Shown: one piece after another, positions 53,672-62,602 of the stretch
Layout of the letters: the number at the start of each line of letters is the position of its first letter
Position numbering within the stretch: the first letter of the stretch is position 1
Source of the DNA: Rhodococcus sp. P-2
GTDB lineage: Bacteria > Actinomycetota > Actinomycetes > Mycobacteriales > Mycobacteriaceae
Length of the DNA stretch: 64,000 bases
Assembly (NCBI RefSeq): GCF_016598535.1
Contig: NZ_CP066779.1
Location: 4,462,053 to 4,526,052 of the forward strand
Reading direction: 5' to 3'
Program-made: the position numbers and the translations under genes
The notes under the pieces: model-generated
What the model saw: the letters and a program-made list of their open reading frames with translations, nothing else
Databases searched by the model: none
Told to the model about the DNA's origin: nothing

Positions 53672-54493
53672 GTGGGACTTTTTCGTCGACGAGGTTCCCG
53701 GGAGGAAGACGACGATCGCGGGCAGAACCTCGATCGCAGCGACCCCGGGTACGCTGCCTGGTTCGCGAACGTCGCCGACGCGGGCAGTCAGCCGGTTCCG
53801 TACAAGCGGCCGCTGACCGCACCGGTCTATCCGCAACTCCACTCGCCGACACCGGACTACGAGACAGACACCGGATGGCCGCTCGACGCGCCCTCCGGAG
53901 ACGGCTGGCTACCCGCAGACCGAATCGACGAATTCGAGTCGTCGTATGGCCGCTCATCTGCATCGAACGGAACGAACCCGCACATCTCACCAGCTGAACA
54001 GTTGCCGCCCGGCCCACCCCCGACGCCGCAACCGACGATTCCGCCTCGAAATGTACCGATGACTTCACCACCGAAGCATCACCTGGAGTCGCCCAGCGCG
54101 ACTCGGCCCTACCAAGGAGAAGCAATGAGCAACATCGACAAAATCCTCGGCGAATTGATGCGCATCGACGGTGCCAGCGGTGCAGCCGTCGTCGACGCCG
54201 ACAGCGGGATGGTTCTCGGTATGAGCGGCAACCCGTCGTTCAGCCTCGAATATGCCGGCGCCGGTAACTCCGAGGTTGTGCGAGCAAAGCTCCGCACGAT
54301 GAGTAACTTGGGGATTACCGACACCCTGGAAGACATCCTGATCACTCTGAGCAACCAGTACCACCTCATTCGCGTCCTCGAGACGCCCGGACTGTCGACA
54401 CTGTTCGTGTACCTCGTTTTGGACCGCGCACGTGCGAACTTGGCGCTGGCCCGCCACAAGCTGGGCGAGCAGACCCCCAAGATCGAGATCTGA
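53672..54493 (+). CDS. Roadblock/LC7 domain protein with N-terminal extension
   Basis: 273 residues from GTG 53672. The first 150 residues are disordered, rich in Pro, Asp and Ser. The rest (from MSNIDKILGELMRIDGASGAAVVDADSGMVLGMSG) is a roadblock/LC7 fold, of the type that binds small GTPases or regulates signalling complexes. An ATG at 54125 with AAGGAG just upstream would give the domain alone (122 residues), so two products may be made from one gene. No Ras-like GTPase gene is adjacent. Terminator follows. Confidence 0.82.
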   Translation: MGLFRRRGSREEDDDRGQNLDRSDPGYAAWFANVADAGSQPVPYKRPLTAPVYPQLHSPTPDYETDTGWPLDAPSGDGWLPADRIDEFESSYGRSSASNGTNPHISPAEQLPPGPPPTPQPTIPPRNVPMTSPPKHHLESPSATRPYQGEAMSNIDKILGELMRIDGASGAAVVDADSGMVLGMSGNPSFSLEYAGAGNSEVVRAKLRTMSNLGITDTLEDILITLSNQYHLIRVLETPGLSTLFVYLVLDRARANLALARHKLGEQTPKIEI

Positions 54494-54512
54494 CGCGTCC
54501 ACTCCACCCGAG

Positions 54513-54550
54513 AAGGCCCGGTCCTCACCCAACGGCGAGGACCGGGCCTT
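54513..54550 (+). terminator. Perfect 14-bp terminator
   Basis: AAGGCCCGGTCCTC and its exact complement around a ten-base loop, 19 bases after the roadblock gene stop; a TT run follows. Confidence 0.8.
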
Positions 54551-54604
54551 GTCCGTTCAGAACCGTCGATTGGTGAACGTCGCACCGGCACCGATACTGG
54601 GACC

Positions 54605-54970
54605 GTGACTATCGCGGATACACCTTGCGTGTGGTTGACCACCCTCCGAAATGACGGCTCGCCGCACACGACTCCGGTGTGGTTCTTACTGCGTCGGAAC
54701 ACATTCTGGATACCGAGCGCAGAGCAGAATCGGAAGGTTCGGAACCTGCGGGACGATCCTCGGGTCTCGTTGGCCGTCGACGGATCCGCCGGCGATCCGT
54801 GGGTCGCACAGGGAATCGGGACAATTCATCACGACGTCGGCGAGTTCGGCGATCTCCTGAGACTTTTCGGCGAGAAGTACGCCGGCTGGGATGCCGCGGA
54901 CAAGACTCCCGACGGCCCGCGGGTTCTCGTCTCGGTCCCGGTGACGCGGTGGCTCCTTCGACCGGACTGA
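54605..54970 (+). CDS. Pyridoxamine 5-phosphate oxidase-like / F420-dependent protein
   Basis: 121 residues from GTG 54605. WLTTLRNDGSPHTTPVWFL and the VRNLRDDPRVSLAVDG segments are the split-barrel signature of F420- or FMN-binding oxidoreductases of the PPOX class. The short size and the NRKVRNLRDDPRV pattern fit the actinobacterial F420-dependent subfamily. Substrate unknown. It is alone between a terminator and the HNH gene. Confidence 0.83.
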   Translation: MTIADTPCVWLTTLRNDGSPHTTPVWFLLRRNTFWIPSAEQNRKVRNLRDDPRVSLAVDGSAGDPWVAQGIGTIHHDVGEFGDLLRLFGEKYAGWDAADKTPDGPRVLVSVPVTRWLLRPD

Positions 54971-55048
54971 CAGACAGTGCCGGTTCGGCCCGAAATGTCG
55001 TGAATGACATACTTGTAGTTCATCTCTCGCAGAAATGGACTCTCACAC

Positions 55049-55387
55049 ATGGCACGCACGGCACATCACAGGCGCGGCATCACCGGCGTCACCATCGGCA
55101 TTGCTGCCGTGATCGTGCTGGGAGGTTGCGCGAACTCCAACGCCGACGCGCCCGAAACATCTTCTCTCGGATCAGGAATCGGATCCGGTGTCACGACGAC
55201 GGCGGTGGCCGAAGCCTCGACGCCGTCTTCCGCTGCAGCTGAACTACTGGCGCAGATCCCGATCAAGGGACGCGCACCCAAGACCGGATACGACCGCGCG
55301 CTGTTCGGCACCGCTTGGACGGACGACGTCACCGTCGAGTTCGGTCACAACGGCTGCGACACCCGCATTATCTGCACGCAGTTTTGA
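55049..55387 (+). pseudogene. HNH nuclease-like lipoprotein gene, 5-prime part (cut by the element)
   Basis: ATG 55049 opens a lipoprotein signal with LGGC (Cys27), a Ser/Thr/Ala linker, and the DUF1524-type start ELLAQIPIKGRAPKTGYDRALFG...EFGHNGCDTR. Right after the Arg codon (55364-55366) the host sequence ends and element sequence gives IICTQF and a stop. The rest of this gene begins at 63825 (CRNDILRRDL...). So the native gene is split by about 8.46 kb. Members are exported proteins of the GmrSD/DUF1524 HNH fold and may be extracellular nucleases. Confidence 0.9.
55361..55373. other. Left junction of the element (attL)
   Basis: ACC CGC at 55361-55366 is the last host sequence; A TTATCT follows. 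The same CGCA is found at the right junction (63825-63828), and TTATCT occurs inverted there, so the crossover core is within or near CGCA. Confidence 0.75.
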
Positions 55388-55400
55388 CATATCTCAAAAC
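55381..55400. repeat. Inverted repeat near the left end
   Basis: GTTTTGA-6-TCAAAAC, perfect seven-base arms, 14 bases inside the left junction. Possibly a recombinase arm site; no counterpart was recognised near the right end. Confidence 0.4.
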
Positions 55401-55661
55401 CACGCTGGTAGGGGCTCCATCGTTCGATGTCCGCGGTGTGAGTTATGTGAGCGACGATGGTCAGTTCGTGTGACGGTCGACCGATGCGACCGCACAGATA
55501 GGGACGATGACATGTTCAAACACGCATGTGACCGGTTAATTGGCTTCGGTGGATGTGTAGCACGACTGGTCTGATGTCGGGATTTCCCGACAATCATCCT
55601 CATGAGTTTTGTCAATAAGAGTGTAGATCTTCTGCACTGCATATGATTTAGGAGTTTCACG

Positions 55662-56384
55662 TTGCATAATCGCTCGGTGCGTTCCCGTTCCCTCCTGGTT
55701 GCCGTCACTGCCTTTGTTGGATTGTCGATGTCCGGTTGCAGTACGACGTTGGCGGATGTGATCCCAGCAGGATCATTGTCTGTGGAGAGCCCTGTCGGTC
55801 AGCACGATGTTGATGTGGCTTCCTCCGTTGCGCTGTTGGAGACCCTTCCGGTGAAGGGGCGTGCTCCGAAAACTGGTTACAGCAGAGATCAATTCGGTCA
55901 AGCCTGGTCTGATGATGTCGATGTGGAGTTCGGGCATGACGGGTGCGATACGCGCAATAATCTGTTGGCTTCGCGACTGACCGACGTGGTCTTCAAAGAA
56001 GGAAAGAAGCAATGTGTTGTTCTCTCTGGCACGTTGGCTGATCCTTACACCGGAAAGACAATCAATTTTGTTCGGGGACAAGATACTTCGACTGCGGTTC
56101 AGATCGATCATGTGGTCGCTTTAAGCGATTCCTGGCAGAAGGGTGCGCAACAGTTGGGCCCGCAGGAGCGGACGAATCTCGCGAACGATCCTCGGAATCT
56201 ACTTCCCGTGGATGGACCAACGAACGCGAAAAAGTCAGATTCCGATGCCGCATCGTGGCTCCCGCCGAACAAGGCGTTTCGGTGTACGTATGTGTCCATG
56301 CAAATCTCAGTGAAGTCCATCTATAAACTGTGGGTCACGCAAGCAGAGAAGGATGCGATGGCGGGCATCCTGTCCGAGTGCTGA
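55662..56384 (+). CDS. Complete HNH nuclease-like lipoprotein (element-borne copy)
   Basis: 240 residues from TTG 55662, which has TTAGGAG at seven bases. It has its own lipobox (SMSGC, Cys26), a short linker, then the same KGRAPKTGYSRDQFG...GHDGCDTRNNLL core as the disrupted gene. The nuclease motifs follow: QIDHVVAL with the catalytic His, then LANDPRNLLPVDGPTNAKKSD with Asn and His-type ligands. Codons often end in T or G rather than C, so it has another origin than the host copy. It likely restores the activity that insertion destroys. Exported. Confidence 0.88.
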   Translation: MHNRSVRSRSLLVAVTAFVGLSMSGCSTTLADVIPAGSLSVESPVGQHDVDVASSVALLETLPVKGRAPKTGYSRDQFGQAWSDDVDVEFGHDGCDTRNNLLASRLTDVVFKEGKKQCVVLSGTLADPYTGKTINFVRGQDTSTAVQIDHVVALSDSWQKGAQQLGPQERTNLANDPRNLLPVDGPTNAKKSDSDAASWLPPNKAFRCTYVSMQISVKSIYKLWVTQAEKDAMAGILSEC

Positions 56385-56873
56385 TACGGCGTGGACAACT
56401 AGACAGTAAGGGCTTTTGGTGCCAGCGCTTGCGCCACCCACAAGAACGCCAAGATCCGCGAGGGTCTAGCGGCGGCACCCAATTCACGCCCACTCCGTCA
56501 TCCTGGATGTAAGATCGCGGCAGTGTGGTTTACGGTTATCCCTCTCCATGTCATCCCTGTCAGCACCTCCGAAGGGTCCTTCGCGAAGAGAAAGACTCCT
56601 CACAGGTCGGAGGTCCTATGCCGACTTCAATGGGGCAACCCCAACCCCTAGCAGATCCGCAGGAAAGCTGCCCGCAAATCAACTTCTAGATTGGGAGGCA
56701 CTAACTTCACTCCATGTGCCGCCAGGACCATTCAAGTGGTCGTGCTTTCAGCCGGGGGATACTCGTGACCGAGGGAACATCTAAGAAGGACACCAACCGC
56801 AGTATTCGTATCTGCACCAGGTCCGCAGAGCCTCAGTCGCGGATCTAATCTGGCTATCTGCCATAATCAGCAG
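56385..56873. other. 489 bases between the HNH copy and the defence genes
   Basis: Contains the IS630 remnant at the left. A frame at 56548-56784 (78 codons) has no ribosome binding site or known domain and is probably not coding. The last 100 bases must hold the promoter for the ATPase-helicase pair. No RNA gene was recognised. Confidence 0.5.
56433..56531 (+). pseudogene. IS630-family transposase remnant
   Basis: ATHKNAKIREGLAAAP, then after one frameshift FTPTPSSWM, then after a stop and frame change VWF. These match in order the conserved IS630 stretch that reads H-K-x-A-x-x-x-x-W-L-A-x-x-P, FTPTSxSWMN and VExWF. It is only about 33 codons long and broken twice, so it is a fossil. Confidence 0.5.
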
Positions 56874-58472
56874 ATGATCACCCGAGTGAGGTCAAGCAAC
56901 TATCGAAGCCTTCGAGCACTTGATTTTTTGCCGCACGAAAACGTCAATATTGTTGTTGGCGACAACGAGGCTGGCAAGTCAACGATCCTTGAAGTAATTG
57001 CCCTCGTCCTCGGTGGACGAGTTCACGGCCGATGGGCCGCGGACGACCTCAATCCGCACTGGTTCACTCAAGATGTCGTTAAGGACTATTTCGAGAGCCT
57101 TCGCAATGGGGTCAACCATGATCTTCCGACGATTGACCTTGAAGTTTTCTTCAAGGTTGGTACCGCGGGGGCGGAACGGTTGAGAGGACTGCACAACTCC
57201 GCTGACCAAGATTGTCCCGGCCTGCGAATGCGGGTGATTCCAGACCCCGACAGAAGTGTCGAACTTGAGGAGTACCTCCGACTGCCGGACCTCCCTGAGC
57301 TAATTCCTACGGATCTCTTCATAGTCGACTGGAGAGACTTCTCTGGCGAAAAGGTCACCCGCCAACCTCGGGGCCTTGGATTTGCAACCGTCAACATGGC
57401 CACGGTTTCCAGCTCGTCGGGTGTCGACTACAAGCTTCGGCAGCTATTGCGGGATTTTGTGACCCCTCAAGAGAGCGCTAAAATCGCGCTGGAACATCGC
57501 AAGGCAAAAGATTCGATCACCTCGGGAGTCCTGCGGTCCGTGAACGATCGCATTAACGGGGAGGGCGGATCGTTCGGCGTTGGTCTTCAAATGGATCAAA
57601 GCGCTAATACAAACTGGGACATGTCGGTAACACCGCATATCGAGGAAATCCCTTTCTCATCACTTGGGCACGGCAGACAAGTATCCACTAAAATCGCCCT
57701 AGCGATGAGTCGAAACTCCGACCGCACCCGATTTGTTCTGGTTGAGGAACCGGAGAATCATCTTTCACATACTGGACTCATGAAGATACTTGCCAGAATT
57801 AATGATCTATCTAACGGGCGCCAACTCTTCATCACAACGCACAGTTCATTCGTACTTAACCGACTCGGCTTCGACTCAATACACCTAATGCACCGTTCCG
57901 AATTGGTTCCACTCTCCGGGGATTCAATATCGGACGAAACAATTCGATATTTCCAAAAGCAATCCGGCTACGACACTCTACGTCTAGCAATTGCAGAAAA
58001 GATCGTCGTCGTAGAGGGCCCATCCGATGAGATGATTTTCAACCGCGCATTTCAATCTATCAAAGGTCGCGAACCACGCGAGTGCGGGATCGATGTCATA
58101 GCACTCGGAACTCGCGGCAAGCGAGCGTTAGAACTTGCGCGTGCACTAAACAAGAAGATTGCTGTTCTGCGGGACAATGACGGAAAGGATCCAAGTCACT
58201 GGACTTCCGCTGCGGCCGACCTAATTCAGCCCGGTAAACGTGAGATGTTTATTGGCGATGTAATTGACGGACATACGCTTGAGCCTCAGCTCGTAAGTGC
58301 AAATGATGTAGCCGTTCTGCGCAGAATTCTGAGCCTCGAAGTTGATGCTGATGTGACGGAATATATGCTCGCAAATAAAACTGAATCTGCGTGGATCATT
58401 ACTGAATCAGGAATGGACCTTACTTGGCCCGACTATATAGTAAGGGCGGTAGATTTCATCGATGGCCACTGA
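56874..58472 (+). CDS. gajA: OLD-family ATPase/TOPRIM nuclease (GajA-type)
   Basis: 532 residues. N-terminal ABC-type ATPase: Walker A GDNEAGKST at 29-37, signature FSSLGHGRQ at 261-269, Walker B FVLVEEPENHLSH at 287-299 and a TTHSSFVLNR stretch after it. C-terminal TOPRIM: KIVVVEGPSDEMIF with Glu381 and VLRDNDG at 431-437. The helicase gene overlaps its end by 11 bases. This gene pair is the known class 2 OLD arrangement, called Gabija, where GajA cuts DNA when phage lowers nucleotide levels and GajB helps. Identification rests on motifs and gene order. Confidence 0.85.
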   Translation: MITRVRSSNYRSLRALDFLPHENVNIVVGDNEAGKSTILEVIALVLGGRVHGRWAADDLNPHWFTQDVVKDYFESLRNGVNHDLPTIDLEVFFKVGTAGAERLRGLHNSADQDCPGLRMRVIPDPDRSVELEEYLRLPDLPELIPTDLFIVDWRDFSGEKVTRQPRGLGFATVNMATVSSSSGVDYKLRQLLRDFVTPQESAKIALEHRKAKDSITSGVLRSVNDRINGEGGSFGVGLQMDQSANTNWDMSVTPHIEEIPFSSLGHGRQVSTKIALAMSRNSDRTRFVLVEEPENHLSHTGLMKILARINDLSNGRQLFITTHSSFVLNRLGFDSIHLMHRSELVPLSGDSISDETIRYFQKQSGYDTLRLAIAEKIVVVEGPSDEMIFNRAFQSIKGREPRECGIDVIALGTRGKRALELARALNKKIAVLRDNDGKDPSHWTSAAADLIQPGKREMFIGDVIDGHTLEPQLVSANDVAVLRRILSLEVDADVTEYMLANKTESAWIITESGMDLTWPDYIVRAVDFIDGH

Positions 58473-59571
58473 GGTTCGACTAGCCGTTGCCGGTAGCGGG
58501 AAAACACAAGAAATCGCAAGTCGTATAGAAATTCAAGATTCAGGAGTGAGATCGCTTGCGCTAACATTTACCGTCAACGGCCAGAACGAAATTCACTCCA
58601 GAATCTCCTCCAACAATAGCTTTTCCCACGAGACGATGGGTTGGTTCACATTCCTTTTGAAGCACGTTGTGCGCCCTTATCTTCCCGCAGTATTTCCAAA
58701 CATTATTACCCGCGGACTATGTTTCGTAGATAGCGACTCACAAATTCCGAAGGGCCGGTCCGGTTGGCGCTACTACATTAACGACGAGCATCAGCCCTAC
58801 AGCACCCGGTTGGGAATACTTGCGAAGAAAGTTCTCCGAGCAGCCAAAGAAGCACCAATTCGACGGCTTGAGGAAATTTATGATCAAATTTACATTGATG
58901 AATTTCAAGATTTAGTAGGAAATGATCTGGTCATTCTTGAAGCCCTGATGGAGTCATCAATTTCAGTCTTTATCACGGGCGATGTCCGCCAGTCAGTACT
59001 GCAGACGTCTCGATCTGATCGACTAAATCATGAGTATCGTGGCGTAAATTTGGTCGACTGGGTTCGAAAAAAAGAGAAGCAACAAAAATGCGCAGTCACG
59101 TACTCAAACGAGACCAGCAGATTCAATCAAATCATTGCCGATTTCTCCGATCAGATTCACGATCCAAAGCTGACTCTACCAAACACAATATCAACCCAAA
59201 CACGGGAAACCTTGCATGACGGGGTGTTCTTGCTTGATAGCAACTCAATACAAGCATATGTAGACCGGTGGAATCCCACCATCCTCTGGTCAAGGTCGAG
59301 CCAACGCACTTTACCTGAAGCTGAGCTGATGACCTTCGGGGCATCGAAAGGACTAACCAGAGACCGAATACTCATCATAGGAACGGGTTCAATTAAGAAA
59401 TGGCTCAAGAGCAAAGATCTACTCCTCCCCAAATCCGCGTCAGGTTTCTATGTTGCCACCACGCGCGCGAGATTCAGTGTCGCTATCGCAATAGACAAAG
59501 CAACTGCAACATACGATAAACTTCATCCGGATTTTTCCAATAGTGTGACTTTCTGGAGAAATGAACATTGA
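58462..59571 (+). CDS. gajB: UvrD-like superfamily 1 helicase (GajB-type), compact
   Basis: 369 residues. Walker A AGSGKT is at 10-15, right at the start, so the usual Q-motif region is almost absent. Walker B is IYIDEFQDL at 143-151, and the C-terminal ATTRAR (332-337) is motif VI. Motif III GDVRQSVLQT is near 174. Typical GajB proteins are about 500 residues, so this one lacks some of the 1B/2B insertions. It overlaps gajA, so the two are made together. The pairing supports a defence role. Confidence 0.82.
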   Translation: MATEVRLAVAGSGKTQEIASRIEIQDSGVRSLALTFTVNGQNEIHSRISSNNSFSHETMGWFTFLLKHVVRPYLPAVFPNIITRGLCFVDSDSQIPKGRSGWRYYINDEHQPYSTRLGILAKKVLRAAKEAPIRRLEEIYDQIYIDEFQDLVGNDLVILEALMESSISVFITGDVRQSVLQTSRSDRLNHEYRGVNLVDWVRKKEKQQKCAVTYSNETSRFNQIIADFSDQIHDPKLTLPNTISTQTRETLHDGVFLLDSNSIQAYVDRWNPTILWSRSSQRTLPEAELMTFGASKGLTRDRILIIGTGSIKKWLKSKDLLLPKSASGFYVATTRARFSVAIAIDKATATYDKLHPDFSNSVTFWRNEH

Positions 59572-59804
59572 TCGACCGGAAACATTGACAATGCAATTCA
59601 ATTGAAATTCGTTCGAAATATTTAAGACTGGGCAAAACCTCCCTACTTGGTGTAACAAACTTACGATAAGTGAAATTTCGACCTAAAGGAATCGGTTTAC
59701 CGTGGATTGCACGTACCGCACCTGACGCCGTGGTATCGAACGTCCCAAGCATCGGCACCATTAATGTTTTCTAGTTTTTCTAGTTCATGTCCGATTCGGT
59801 GTAC

Positions 59805-60398
59805 CTATGTATTGGCGGTTCGACGGGCTGGAGAGGCGCTCTGAACCATCCGTTTGAGTGCAACACGTGCTGCGGTGAGCTCGTCCTGAAGTTCGTCCAA
59901 TTGGACTGACATGGCATCGGCGCGACGACGTTCGGATTCCCCCTCCGAACGTAGGTCGGCTGCGATCCGTTCGAGGTCGTGAATACGAGAGAGCAACTTT
60001 TCCTGGGGGACGTGTTCAAGTTGGCCCCCGAGCAGTAGTTGAACCTTTCTCACGAGCTTGCCGCGATCTTCACGTAGTGCCCGGACTTCCTCACGTGCCA
60101 TCAACAGTTCGGTGTGAAGACTGTCTGCCGTGGCGGACGTGCGTCCGGCACTGCTTCTGGTTTCGGTGTGGGAGTGCTCTTCGGTGGCGCGTTCGACCGC
60201 GGTTCGAATTGCTACGGTGTTGTAGATGAACCACGGGGAAACTCCTGCGCGGCGAGAGATTTCGCTGATGTTGATACGTTCGCCAGTGGATGAGAGATCG
60301 GCGATGACTGTCAGCGTTCTGCGTAGTTTGTCAGCGCTGTCACGTCGGCGAGAGGCGATGAGTCGTTGGGTTCGTATGTCACGGTCATCGGCAGTCAT
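59805..60398 (-). CDS. Third transposition protein (TnpC-like, DUF6262 type)
   Basis: 197 residues from ATG 60398, overlapping the end of the second recombinase gene (ATGA). A helix-turn-helix-like part (INISEISRRAGVSPWFIYNTVAIRTAVERAT) is followed by a long heptad coiled coil (LLMAREEVRALREDRGKLVRKVQ...SEGESERRRADAMSVQLDELQDELTAARVAL). This matches the small third gene of Tn554-type elements, which helps orientation and frequency of insertion. Confidence 0.85.
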   Translation of the reverse strand: MTADDRDIRTQRLIASRRRDSADKLRRTLTVIADLSSTGERINISEISRRAGVSPWFIYNTVAIRTAVERATEEHSHTETRSSAGRTSATADSLHTELLMAREEVRALREDRGKLVRKVQLLLGGQLEHVPQEKLLSRIHDLERIAADLRSEGESERRRADAMSVQLDELQDELTAARVALKRMVQSASPARRTANT

Positions 60399-62602
60399 GG
60401 CTGTTCGCCCTTGTTCGTGTGTGTGGTTACGGACTCGAGCGGGATGAAGGCTGCTGCGGTCCTCGCTTTCCTCAGTTCGCGGGAGGCGTCGTCGATGGCC
60501 GCGCGCTGGTCTGCGGGCAGGTCGGCGAGCATTGCGTCCATTGACGAGATGACGTCCGTGAACGCGTGAATTTGGGCGTCGAAGTTGGTGATCACCCACG
60601 ACGCGGAGTCGGTGGCGATTGCAGTTTCTTTGTCGGTGCGTAGCTCTGCGAGATGCTGCTCGATTGCGGGCCGGTAGGACGGGTCCGGTCGGTAGAAGGA
60701 GCATCCTGCGCACTGGAATCGGATCGGGCAGTGTTGGCCGCCGGCTTTGATGTTCGAGGGTTCGGTGCAGTTTCCGAAGGGGACGGCCACCGACTGTCGC
60801 TCGTACTCCGTTACCGACGTGAATCCCGCCGGTCGTCCGTGCCGGTCGATTGCGAACTTCGAAATCTCCTCGGTGGCTTGGCGTTTACGTTTGAGTGTGA
60901 CGGAGAAATATCCCATGGTCGTGTCGACGCTGCGATGGTCCATCAATTCGCGTAGGACGTCCACCGGTGTCCCGTTGTCAGCGTGCCGCTGAGCGTAGGA
61001 ATGCCGCAATCCATAAGGAGTGATCATCGATCTGTCGTAAAGAACCGGGTTTCCGTCCTCGTCGAGTCGTTCGTCGACAAGCTCCGGGATTACATCGATC
61101 CAAATCGCGAAGGCCCGGGACCCGAACTGCGCAGCGCTCAAGTGCCCGCGGCGAATGTTGTTGCGGGTTCCCGGCGTGGGAAAGAGCCAGTCACACAGTG
61201 TGTCCGGAACGGACAGCGATTGGAGGTGGTCGAGCCATTGTTCGATCACGGTTGCCGTTGCAGTGCTGATCGGCAATCTACGTCCCATTCTGCGACGTTT
61301 ACGGTTGTCGTAGACGAGTGTGGGCTTGTCGTCGACCCAGTCCAGGCATGAGCGTTTGAGCCCGACGATCTCACTCGGGCGTCGACCGGTGTCGCGGATG
61401 ATCTGATAGGCCGTCTGATACATCATGGCGTAGTCGTCAGGGTTCCAACCCGGTGCGGAGTACGTGGAGTGAGTGCCGAGCAGCTCGAGGTGTCGATCGA
61501 GTTGTGCGATGACATGTTCGGGAATCGTGCGGCCGAAGTCGTCCTCGCTGGTCTCGACCTGGGCGATGGTGTGCGAACGCAGATCGAGTGCGAAGGAGCC
61601 GGGAATGTCGTCCATTGCGCCTGTGCGGCGTGAGAAGTCGAGAAGTCGGCGCCACCACCCGAGCAATGATCTTCGGTGGGTGAAGGAATGGGGCTTGCCC
61701 TCTCGATCGGCGCTGGTGCGGAAACCCTCGACGACAGCACTCATGTCACCGTGGTCGAGTAGTTCGGGGTGATCACCATTCGCGCGCAGCGAGAGTTGCC
61801 GCGAGGCGATTTCGGCGGCATGAACGGTGTGCCGCAGTGTCGTCACAGGTGGGCGTACTTCGCGCCCGAATTGTTTGGTGATCTCCCGAAGCCATCGCTG
61901 CCTGATCTCTCGGAAGTCCACGACGCCACCGACCGCACTGTATCGCCGGTCCGGAGCAGCTTGCAGGCCCACGACGGCAGGTTTCCACACGTCGGCCATG
62001 GTGGGATCAGTGCCGGAGTACACGACGAGCGCCCGCTGCAGATGTGTGACCAACGACCGGAACACCCCACCTGCTGCGGCCCCGAGTGCCTTCTCGAACT
62101 GGTCATTTCCGGCGACCTCGAGCAGTGAGCGGCAATTCGGTGGGAGATGGGAAACTATGCTGCGGATTCGCATCGGAACCAGGATGATCTGATCACGGTC
62201 ACGTTGCTGCGCTCCGTAAATGATCTCCGCCGCAACTGTTCCGTTCATCTCACTGAGATCGAAATCGGCCTTCGGAAAGGCCTTTTGATCTCTTCGCGGA
62301 ACCGAATCGGGGTCGAAAGTGCGGTCGAAAAATGCAGGCGTTGCCGCGTTGAGCCTGCGGTGACGCTCGCACCGCCTGCAACGGCGGTCGAAGATTTCCA
62401 CGACCGTCATGCATCGGTCGACGCGGCACAGATAGACCGCTGTCATTTCATTGTCGACGTCTCCGGTGAATACCTGTCGGCGTGAATCCCATTCCGCGAC
62501 TCGCCATTGCGGGTCGATCCGTTCGATCAACCACGCTTCCCAGGTCTGATCGTTCCCGGGCGAGAGGACTCTCGACTCGACGGGTAGAGCGGTGATGCTC
62601 AT
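60395..62602 (-). CDS. Tyrosine recombinase, TnpB type
   Basis: 735 residues. Catalytic residues near 407 (TGRRPSEIVGL), 530-533 (PYGLRHS, with Tyr where most have His), 556 (LMDHRSV, His) and 565 (GYFSV, nucleophile Tyr). A Cys cluster (NCTEPSNIKAGGQHCPIRFQCAGCSFYRP) near 640-670 probably binds zinc, as in TnpB-type Tn554 recombinases. Starts at 62602, overlapping the end of the first recombinase (ATGA). Confidence 0.9.
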   Translation of the reverse strand: MSITALPVESRVLSPGNDQTWEAWLIERIDPQWRVAEWDSRRQVFTGDVDNEMTAVYLCRVDRCMTVVEIFDRRCRRCERHRRLNAATPAFFDRTFDPDSVPRRDQKAFPKADFDLSEMNGTVAAEIIYGAQQRDRDQIILVPMRIRSIVSHLPPNCRSLLEVAGNDQFEKALGAAAGGVFRSLVTHLQRALVVYSGTDPTMADVWKPAVVGLQAAPDRRYSAVGGVVDFREIRQRWLREITKQFGREVRPPVTTLRHTVHAAEIASRQLSLRANGDHPELLDHGDMSAVVEGFRTSADREGKPHSFTHRRSLLGWWRRLLDFSRRTGAMDDIPGSFALDLRSHTIAQVETSEDDFGRTIPEHVIAQLDRHLELLGTHSTYSAPGWNPDDYAMMYQTAYQIIRDTGRRPSEIVGLKRSCLDWVDDKPTLVYDNRKRRRMGRRLPISTATATVIEQWLDHLQSLSVPDTLCDWLFPTPGTRNNIRRGHLSAAQFGSRAFAIWIDVIPELVDERLDEDGNPVLYDRSMITPYGLRHSYAQRHADNGTPVDVLRELMDHRSVDTTMGYFSVTLKRKRQATEEISKFAIDRHGRPAGFTSVTEYERQSVAVPFGNCTEPSNIKAGGQHCPIRFQCAGCSFYRPDPSYRPAIEQHLAELRTDKETAIATDSASWVITNFDAQIHAFTDVISSMDAMLADLPADQRAAIDDASRELRKARTAAAFIPLESVTTHTNKGEQP

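Noticed and set aside
55394-55708. 104-codon minus-strand frame at the left end of the element
   Set aside because: Arg/Ser/His-rich and overlapping the start of the HNH copy; no ribosome binding site.
56548-56784. 78-codon plus-strand frame before gajA
   Set aside because: No ribosome binding site, no recognisable domain; kept only as a note in the gap entry.
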